A stretch of DNA of 9,516 bases. Source: Treponema sp. (GTDB taxonomy: Bacteria; Spirochaetota; Spirochaetia; Treponematales; Breznakiellaceae). Shown piece after piece: positions 4,743-9,516 of the stretch (position 1 is its first letter; each line of letters starts with the position of its first letter). Location of the stretch: NCBI GenBank assembly GCA_031259345.1, contig JAIRLQ010000144.1, positions 1 through 9,516 on the forward strand. Direction: 5' to 3'. The notes below the pieces were generated by a model. The model ran no database searches and was not told where the DNA came from. It saw only the letters and a list, made by a program, of their open reading frames with translations. Position numbers and translations under genes: made by a program.

Positions 4743-4922
4743 ATGGGCAAGATTGTTCAGTTTATTAAAGAATCTTACGCTGAACTCCGGAAAGTGATTT
4801 GGCCAAGCCGGGATGACGTTGTCAGCTCTGTTAAGGTTGTTATCGTTTCCACCGTTATCATTGCAGTGGTTCTTGGCCTGGTGGACGTGCTTCTGCTCCT
4901 TGGAGTGCAGGCAATATTTTAA
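4743..4922 (+). CDS. secE: Preprotein translocase subunit SecE
   Basis: This 59-residue protein has the short, single-span SecE form: an amphipathic helix (KIVQFIKESYAELRKVIWPS) with the conserved W-P-S/T surface motif at residues 20-22, then one membrane segment at about 31-54 (VVIVSTVIIAVVLGLVDVLL). SecE clamps SecY in the SecYEG channel of the inner membrane. AAAGGGG (4731-4737) lies 5 nt before the ATG; an overlapping ATG at 4738 is out of frame. It lies in its conserved place directly before nusG. Only 14 nt separate it from the duplicated tRNA-Trp segment. Confidence 0.95.
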   Translation: MGKIVQFIKESYAELRKVIWPSRDDVVSSVKVVIVSTVIIAVVLGLVDVLLLLGVQAIF

Positions 4923-4978
4923 CCGGAAGCCTGTAATGGCGTTTTTACGCTTTTGCGGGCAGAGGTAAAGGGAATCTT

Positions 4979-5536
4979 ATGGCAACGGGCTGGTATGTCC
5001 TGTCTACATATTCGGGATATGAAAATAAAATTGAAAAAATCATCCGCCTGATGATCGAAAACGGTGAACTGGAAAAGGAAGTGGTGCGGGACATAAAAGT
5101 GCCTTCCGAAGAAGTTGTAGAAGTCAGGGACGGCAAAAAAAAGACCCAAAACCGCAAATTCCTCCCGGGATATATCCTGGTCGAGATGGATCTTCCCGAT
5201 AAAGAATGGAAGATCACCACTTCCAAGATTCGGAAAATCCAGGGTGTATCGGGCTTTTTAGGCGCTACGGCGGACAAAAAGCCCAATGCCCTTACCGGGG
5301 ATGAGGCAAGGGGTATACTTCAAAAATCCGGCGAGCTCAAAGGGGAGCGTCCGGCTAGGACGCGCCAGTCGTTCAATCCCGGCGAACAGGTAAAGATGGT
5401 CGACGGTCCCTTCGAGTCCTTTACCGGAACCATCGAAGAGGTTAATCAAGAAAAGAGTAAACTCAAGGTAATGGTAGGCATCTTTGGCCGGAATGTGCCG
5501 GTAGAAGTTGATTTTTTGCAGGTAGAAAAGTTGTAA
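4979..5536 (+). CDS. nusG: Transcription termination/antitermination factor NusG
   Basis: At 185 residues this has the usual NusG length and two domains. The NGN domain (about 1-115) binds the RNA polymerase clamp and has W5-Y6, the FLPGY motif (61-65) and the IRKIQGVSGFLG segment. The KOW domain (about 130-185) has G-E-Q-V-K-M-V-D-G-P-F then F-T-G-T-I and ends V-E-V-D-F-L-Q-V-E-K-L; it contacts Rho or ribosomal protein S10. The protein couples transcription to translation and modulates pausing. AAAGGGA (4967-4973) precedes the ATG by 5 nt. It follows secE by 56 nt and lies 75 nt before rplK. Confidence 0.97.
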   Translation: MATGWYVLSTYSGYENKIEKIIRLMIENGELEKEVVRDIKVPSEEVVEVRDGKKKTQNRKFLPGYILVEMDLPDKEWKITTSKIRKIQGVSGFLGATADKKPNALTGDEARGILQKSGELKGERPARTRQSFNPGEQVKMVDGPFESFTGTIEEVNQEKSKLKVMVGIFGRNVPVEVDFLQVEKL

Positions 5537-5544
5537 CTTAATAA

Positions 5545-5596
5545 GTGGGAGAGGGTTTGAGATCCTCGTCAATCCGGCAGCTTCCGGAAACACCAC
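5545..5596 (+). promoter_or_regulatory. Putative L1-binding leader before rplK-rplA
   Basis: The nusG/rplK spacer contains GTGGGAG, with GTGG (5545-5548) able to pair with CCAC (5593-5596). Inside is a hairpin GAGGG (5551-5555)/TCCTC (5563-5567). In bacteria L1 commonly represses its own rplK-rplA mRNA by binding a leader that mimics its 23S rRNA site, where a GUGGG-type strand is conserved. The assignment rests on position, the motif and the closing helix. Confidence 0.45.
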
Positions 5597-5611
5597 GAAG
5601 GAGATAAAAAA

Positions 5612-6043
5612 ATGGCAAAGAAAAAGATAACTGCCATTATCAAGCTGCAGTGCCCCGCAGGCAAGGCCACTCCGGCCCCGCCTGTCGGCCCTGCGTTGGG
5701 ACCTCATGGCGTCAGCGCCCCTCAGTTTGTCCAGCAATTTAACGACAGGACAAAATCCATGGAACCGGGGCTCGTGATTCCTGTGGTCATCACCGTTTAT
5801 GCGGATAAGTCTTTCACCTTTATCCTTAAAACTCCGCCGGCTTCGGTTCTTATAAAGAAAGCCATGAGTTTGGAAAAGGGCTCCGCGGAACCTCACAAGG
5901 TCAAAGTGGGAACCCTTCCCAAAGCCAAATGTGAGGAGATAGCCAAGCTCAAAATGCCCGATCTTTCGGCGGTTGATCTTGCGGGGGCCATGAAAATCAT
6001 AGCCGGGACAGCCCGGTCCATGGGTGTCGAGGTGGAAAAATGA
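5612..6043 (+). CDS. rplK: 50S ribosomal protein L11
   Basis: This 143-residue protein is full-length L11. The N-terminal domain has K-L-Q-C-P-A-G-K-A and the proline-rich PAPPVGPALG loop that contacts translation factors and the GTPase centre. The C-terminal rRNA-binding domain ends with IIAGTARSMGVEVEK. Together with L10 and the L12 stalk it forms the GTPase-associated centre and takes part in RelA activation where RelA is present. AAGGAGA (5598-5604) serves the ATG. The stop codon overlaps the rplA start as ATGA, so L1 synthesis is probably coupled to L11. Confidence 0.97.
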   Translation: MAKKKITAIIKLQCPAGKATPAPPVGPALGPHGVSAPQFVQQFNDRTKSMEPGLVIPVVITVYADKSFTFILKTPPASVLIKKAMSLEKGSAEPHKVKVGTLPKAKCEEIAKLKMPDLSAVDLAGAMKIIAGTARSMGVEVEK

Positions 6044-6723
6044 AGCGCGGAAAAAAATATCGTGAAAGCGTAAAAAAGTACAACCCCTCCGTTTCTTACG
6101 AACCAAAAGAAGCAATGGATTTGGTAAAATCAATAGCCTTCGCCAAATTTCCGGAAACCATCGATCTTTCGGTCAAGCTTAACCTTAAAAAAAGCCAGTC
6201 TGTGCGGGATACGGTAGTTCTTCCAAATCAGTTTAAGGGCGAAAAAAGAGTGCTGGTTTTCTGCAAACCCGAAAAAGAAAAAGAAGCCCAGGAAGCCGGC
6301 GCTACTTTTGTCGGGGCCGATGACCTTATCGAAAAGGTAAAAGGCGGCTGGACAGATTTTGACGTAGCGGTAGCCACCCCTGATATGATGAAAGATGTCG
6401 GCAAACTTGGTATGGTTCTGGGCCGTAAAGGCCTTATGCCCAATCCCAAGACCGGCACGGTTACCTTCGACCTTAAAGGCGCTCTTTCGGAACTTAAAAA
6501 AGGCCGTACGGAATTCAGGGCCGATAAAACCGGCGTTGTTCATCTGGCAATTGGCAAGGTCAACATGGAAAGCGAAAAGCTTGTCGAAAATATCCAGACA
6601 GTGGTTCACGAAATTAAACGGAAAAAGCCGGTGGATGCCAAGGGTGATTTTATTCAAACCATTTCGGCGTCTTCCACTATGGGTCCCGGCGTATGGATTA
6701 CCATTAAGGACGAGGAGAAATAA
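6040..6723 (+). CDS. rplA: 50S ribosomal protein L1
   Basis: This 227-residue protein matches L1 throughout. The family signature GMVLGRKGLMPNPKTGTV lies at about 124-141, and FRADKTGVVHLAIGK follows at about 159-173. L1 binds the mobile stalk of 23S rRNA, helps release deacylated tRNA from the E site, and is the usual autorepressor of rplK-rplA. The start overlaps the rplK stop by 4 bp and the stop abuts the rplJ start, so three genes form one translation unit. Confidence 0.97.
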   Translation: MKRGKKYRESVKKYNPSVSYEPKEAMDLVKSIAFAKFPETIDLSVKLNLKKSQSVRDTVVLPNQFKGEKRVLVFCKPEKEKEAQEAGATFVGADDLIEKVKGGWTDFDVAVATPDMMKDVGKLGMVLGRKGLMPNPKTGTVTFDLKGALSELKKGRTEFRADKTGVVHLAIGKVNMESEKLVENIQTVVHEIKRKKPVDAKGDFIQTISASSTMGPGVWITIKDEEK

Positions 6724-7287
6724 ATGGCAGAAGAAGCAAAAAAGCTGGGCGCCGCCAAATGGCAGCCCGCAAAAGCCAAGTCCATTGCCGATATAAAGAA
6801 ATCTTTTGAAGCTTCACAGGATTTTTTGTTTGTCGACTTCCGGGGCTTGACCGTTGCACAGATTACGAATCTCAGAACTCAGTTGCGGGGTAAAGAGGCC
6901 CAGTTTAAGGTAATAAAAAACAACTTTGCCCGTATTGCCTTTGAGCAAATGTCCGCTCCTGATGTGTCTTCCTACCTGACAGGGCCTACCGCGGTAGCTA
7001 TCACCCCAAAGGACCCCAACGAAGTGGCGAAGATCCTTTTGAACTTTGCAAGAGAAGCTCCAACGCTTAAAGTAAAAGGCGGCCTTGTGGGCTCCAGTGT
7101 GTATGACGCAAAGCAGATAGAAGCTTTTTCAAAACTGCCCGGCAAGCTGGAGCTTATTTCAATGCTTATGTCGGTGATGAACGGTCCGGCGCGGAATTTT
7201 GCCGCTGCCCTCAACGACATCCCATCCCGCCTGGTGCGTACCGTCAAGGCCATTGCCGACAAAAAAGCGGAAGCAGGAGCGGCGTAA
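6724..7287 (+). CDS. rplJ: 50S ribosomal protein L10
   Basis: This 187-residue protein is full-length L10. The N-terminal rRNA-binding domain contains F-L-F-V-D-F-R-G-L-T-V, then LRTQLRGKEAQFKVIKNNFA. The C-terminal helix, with NDIPSRLVRTVKAIADKK, is the platform that binds L12 dimers at the stalk base. It begins immediately after the rplA stop (TAA then ATG), and its ribosome site GGAGA lies inside the end of rplA. There is therefore no separate L10 leader before it, unlike E. coli; autoregulation by L10-L12, if present, would act elsewhere. Confidence 0.97.
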   Translation: MAEEAKKLGAAKWQPAKAKSIADIKKSFEASQDFLFVDFRGLTVAQITNLRTQLRGKEAQFKVIKNNFARIAFEQMSAPDVSSYLTGPTAVAITPKDPNEVAKILLNFAREAPTLKVKGGLVGSSVYDAKQIEAFSKLPGKLELISMLMSVMNGPARNFAAALNDIPSRLVRTVKAIADKKAEAGAA

Positions 7288-7315
7288 AATCGTATTTTTG
7301 CCCTTCAGGCTTCGT

Positions 7316-7329
7316 CAGGCGTTTGCCTG
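7316..7329 (+). repeat. Hairpin in the rplJ-rplL spacer
   Basis: CAGGC (7316-7320) pairs with GCCTG (7325-7329) around GTTT. It lies early in the 127-nt spacer that separates L10 from L12 and has no U-tract. Confidence 0.4.
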
Positions 7330-7355
7330 CAGCTGCTGTCCTGTCGGGTTTAATT

Positions 7356-7376
7356 CCGGGTTCGCCCGGGCGCTTT
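7356..7376 (+). terminator. Possible weak attenuator between rplJ and rplL
   Basis: CCGGG (7356-7360) and CCCGG (7365-7369) form a 5-bp stem with a stable TTCG loop, followed a few bases later by CGCTTTTCG. The T-run is only four long, so any termination would be partial. It could instead be a processing or stabilising hairpin at the 5' end of the rplL message. Confidence 0.35.
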
Positions 7377-7414
7377 TCGTATGAAAGGCGTAAAAAATTT
7401 TAGGAGAAGATAAT

Positions 7415-7804
7415 ATGGCAGCCACAAAAGAAGAGATTTTGGAAGCGATTGCCTCCATGACGGTTCTGGAAGTTTCCGAGCTGGTCAAGGCTATGGAAGA
7501 AAAGTTTGGTGTTTCCGCTGCTGCCCCTGTAGCGGTAGCCGTTGCAGGCGCAGCACCCGGCGCTCCTGCCGAAGCCGTGGAAGAAAAGACGGAATTCACC
7601 CCTGTTCTTAAAGAACCGCCCCCGCAGGATAAAAAGATTGCGGTTATCAAAGCGGTTCGGGAAATCACCCAACTGGGTCTTAAAGAAGCAAAAGATCTGG
7701 TTGAAGGCGCTCCCAAGCCCATTAAGGAAAATATACCCAAGGATGAGGCCACCAAAATTAAGGAAGCCATTACTGCCGCCGGCGGTACGGTTGAAATCCA
7801 GTAA
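7415..7804 (+). CDS. rplL: 50S ribosomal protein L7/L12
   Basis: This 129-residue protein has the L12 layout: an N-terminal dimerisation helix pair (about 1-32), an Ala/Pro-rich flexible hinge (about 33-57, VSAAAPVAVAVAGAAPGAPA), and a C-terminal factor-binding domain (59-129) with KKIAVIKAVREIT, LGLKEAKDLVEGAPKPIKE and a final GGTVEIQ. It is the multi-copy stalk protein that recruits EF-Tu, EF-G and IF2. AGGAGA (7402-7407) is well placed. Unusually long structured spacers lie on both sides (127 and 187 nt), which fits separate control of its higher dosage. Confidence 0.97.
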   Translation: MAATKEEILEAIASMTVLEVSELVKAMEEKFGVSAAAPVAVAVAGAAPGAPAEAVEEKTEFTPVLKEPPPQDKKIAVIKAVREITQLGLKEAKDLVEGAPKPIKENIPKDEATKIKEAITAAGGTVEIQ

Positions 7805-7812
7805 AGACTCCG

Positions 7813-7827
7813 GCGGCTTTTGGCCGC
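7813..7827 (+). repeat. Short hairpin just after rplL
   Basis: GCGGC (7813-7817) pairs with GCCGC (7823-7827) around TTTTG, starting 8 nt after the rplL stop. It has no U-tract and may protect the rplL 3' end. Confidence 0.35.
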
Positions 7828-7857
7828 TAAACCGACAGAACAATTTTCTCTTGAATG

Positions 7858-7896
7858 GCGCTGGCCGAAAGGTGTGAAAGCTTGTTCGGACAGCGC
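7858..7896 (+). promoter_or_regulatory. Long imperfect hairpin in the rplL-rpoB spacer
   Basis: GCGCTG (7858-7863) pairs with CAGCGC (7891-7896). After one G/A mismatch, CCGAA (7865-7869) pairs with TTCGG (7885-7889), leaving a 15-nt loop. In E. coli an RNase III site and an attenuator lie in the equivalent spacer; this helix could serve similarly, by analogy. Confidence 0.4.
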
Positions 7897-7900
7897 TGTA

Positions 7901-7938
7901 GGGGTTCCGGGCATTTGTCCGGCCCCTTTATGATTTTA
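7901..7938 (+). terminator. Possible attenuator upstream of rpoB
   Basis: GGGG (7901-7904) plus CCGG (7907-7910) pair with CCGG plus CCCC (7919-7926) through a 2-nt bulge and an 8-nt loop. TTTATGATTTT follows. A GC-rich stem followed by a broken U-tract suggests partial termination, which would lower rpoB expression relative to rplL. Confidence 0.45.
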
Positions 7939-7991
7939 TGTAAAAATGTATTCCCGGCAGGCCGGGTAGTATAAAAATTCGGGGGGAAGGA

Positions 7992-9516
7992 ATGGCAAAA
8001 GTGAAAACCATTACAAAACGAACGTATATCGGAAAAGATTATCAGGATGTCATGGACCTTCCGGATCTTGTCGATATCCAGACACGGTCTTACGAGCGCT
8101 TTCTTCAGCGAAATAAACTTAAGAAAAACCAGAAACCGGATGCACAGGGGCTGGAAGAAGTATTTAGATCTACTTTTCCCATTGAAAGCCCTGCCGGGGA
8201 TATGGTTCTGGATTATGAATATTATTCCCTGGACGAGGAAAATATAAAATTTACCGAACAGGAATGTAAACAAAAAAATCAGACCTATTCTGTTCCCCTT
8301 AAAGCCAGGGTTAAATTGATTTTTAATCAGACCGGTGAGATGCGGCAAAAAGATATTTATATGGGGGACATTCCCATAATGACTGAACGGGGAACATTTA
8401 TCATAAACGGCGCTGAACGTGTGGTGGTTTCCCAGATTCACCGGTCCCCGGGGGTTATTTTTAGCCATGAAAAAGAAGACAAGGCCTTTTCTTCCCGTAT
8501 CATCCCCTATCGGGGGAGCTGGCTTGAGTTTGAAGTTGATCAGAAAAAAGAACTGATCTATGCAAAAATCGACAGAAAAAAACGCATATTGGGGACAACC
8601 TTCCTAAGGGCCCTGGGTTATGAAAAGCGCGAAGATATTATCCGCTGTTTTTATAAAACCGAAGTTTTTAAAATTAAAAACGACCAGGAAACAAAAGAAA
8701 AAATAAACGGCCAGGTTCTTGCTGCGCCGGTTTGGATAAAAGATGAAGCTCCGGCGGACAAGGTTCAGGACGAAAACGCCGGAAAGAAAAAACTTTTCCG
8801 GGCGGGCGAAAAACTTCACCTTCATAACCTGGAAGAACTTATTTCCAACGGCGTTAGCACTGTGGAAGTAATTAAATTTATCGATCTTGAAAACCCGGAT
8901 GATCCCAAATCGAATTTGTCCCTTAATTCAAATATACTGATTAACTGTTTTGAACGGGAAGAATTTAAGTTCAACAAGGGAGATTCAACCCGGGATGAGC
9001 CTTCTAAAGAAGACGCCCTGAATGAAGTGTACAGCGTATTGATGCCCGGCGAATCCATCACGGTGGAAAACGCCGAAAAAGATTTGCTGGGAATGTTTTT
9101 CACTTCCCGGCGCTATGACCTGGGCAAGGTGGGGCGCTATAAGCTTAACAAGAAATTCGACTTTAAGCCGCCTCTGGAAGATTTGACGCTGACCAAACAG
9201 GATGTCATTGCCACGATGAAATTTCTTATCAAGGTTTTTATCGGGGACGCGATAATTGATGATATCGATCACCTGGGCAACCGGCGGGTCCGTTCGGTGG
9301 GCGAGCTTTTGGCAAACCAGATGAAGACGGCTTTTAGCCGTATGGAACGGATCGCCAAGGAACGCATGAGCCTTAAAGAAACCGAAACCATCAAGCCCCA
9401 GGACCTTATTTCAATAAAACCTGTAGTAGCGGTTATCAAAGAATTTTTTGGTTCCAGCCAGCTTTCCCAGTTTATGGATCAGGTGAACCCGCTGGCGGAA
9501 CTGACGCACAAGCGGC
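7992..9516 (+). CDS. rpoB: DNA-directed RNA polymerase beta subunit, N-terminal part (truncated by window end)
   Basis: The reading frame is open for 508 codons to the right edge. It shows RpoB beta-domain features: the start region with DLPDLVDIQTRSYERFL, then MGDIPIMTERGTFIINGAERVVVSQIHRSPG (about 119-149), and at the edge the rifampicin-binding region GSSQLSQFMDQVNPLAELTH (487-506). Beta forms one side of the catalytic cleft of RNA polymerase. The start at 7992 follows GGGGGGAAGG (7981-7990). In cluster I, position 498 (E. coli 518) is Val and 502 (E. coli 522) is Ala. The residue equivalent to E. coli S531 lies beyond the window. The gene follows rplL after a 187-nt structured spacer. Confidence 0.98.
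   Translation, partial: MAKVKTITKRTYIGKDYQDVMDLPDLVDIQTRSYERFLQRNKLKKNQKPDAQGLEEVFRSTFPIESPAGDMVLDYEYYSLDEENIKFTEQECKQKNQTYSVPLKARVKLIFNQTGEMRQKDIYMGDIPIMTERGTFIINGAERVVVSQIHRSPGVIFSHEKEDKAFSSRIIPYRGSWLEFEVDQKKELIYAKIDRKKRILGTTFLRALGYEKREDIIRCFYKTEVFKIKNDQETKEKINGQVLAAPVWIKDEAPADKVQDENAGKKKLFRAGEKLHLHNLEELISNGVSTVEVIKFIDLENPDDPKSNLSLNSNILINCFEREEFKFNKGDSTRDEPSKEDALNEVYSVLMPGESITVENAEKDLLGMFFTSRRYDLGKVGRYKLNKKFDFKPPLEDLTLTKQDVIATMKFLIKVFIGDAIIDDIDHLGNRRVRSVGELLANQMKTAFSRMERIAKERMSLKETETIKPQDLISIKPVVAVIKEFFGSSQLSQFMDQVNPLAELTHKR

Noticed and set aside
4606..4797. Open frames through the tRNA-Trp/secE spacer (100 and 63 codons)
   Set aside because: They read through the palindromic element, tRNA or secE in the wrong frame, give low-complexity Arg/Gly-rich peptides, and lack a ribosome binding site. 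The real gene here is secE at 4743.
5258..6133. Long minus-strand open frame opposite nusG, rplK and rplA
   Set aside because: It is antisense to three well-conserved genes, has no ribosome site and no recognisable domain, and is explained by codon bias on the coding strand.
7827..8468. Minus-strand frame of 213 codons opposite the start of rpoB
   Set aside because: It is the antisense shadow of rpoB and its leader, with no family resemblance.

Overview
The window looks like the chromosome of a spirochaete, most likely a Treponema relative of moderate GC content such as the termite-gut treponemes. Three things point there: TpLRR/BspA-type leucine-rich repeats, the gene order rpmG / tRNA-Trp / secE / nusG / rplKAJL / rpoB, and a RpoB rifampicin-region sequence of spirochaetal type. 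The species assignment is inference.

Left arm (1-1475, minus strand): an apparent operon runs leftwards from a promoter near 1475-1447. It encodes a membrane-anchored DUF2807 (GIN-domain) surface protein, a PadR-family repressor, and the first 24 residues of a PadR-associated (HAAS/permease-prefix-like) protein that overlaps padR by ATGA. It resembles the PadR/HAAS/DUF2807 envelope-response cassettes of Gram-positives and spirochaetes. Divergent from it (1556-2449, plus) is a secreted leucine-rich-repeat protein.

Middle (2450-4050): a stand-alone TrpB2-type tryptophan synthase beta chain sits behind a promoter region with a perfect 9+9 bp dyad that looks like an operator. It is followed by a 56-bp element with 17-bp inverted arms and no U-tract.

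Right arm (4088-9516, plus): the core translation/transcription cluster is tRNA-Thr(GGT), rpmG, tRNA-Trp(CCA), secE, nusG, rplK, rplA, rplJ, rplL and the first 508 codons of rpoB. Gene spacing ranges from a 4-bp overlap (rplK/rplA) and direct abutment (rplA/rplJ) to two structured spacers (rplJ/rplL and rplL/rpoB) that may set L12 and RNA polymerase levels. The nusG/rplK spacer resembles an L1 autoregulatory leader.

The most unusual feature lies between tRNA-Trp and secE. A 39-bp direct repeat with one mismatch begins at C56 of the tRNA-Trp T-loop and runs past the tRNA 3' end. It recurs 185 bp downstream, just before the secE ribosome binding site. The DNA between the copies is GC-rich, can fold into a chain of hairpins, and carries a 12-nt inverted copy of the tRNA-Trp 3' portion. 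It looks like a miniature element inserted at a tRNA 3' end, with no integrase in view.
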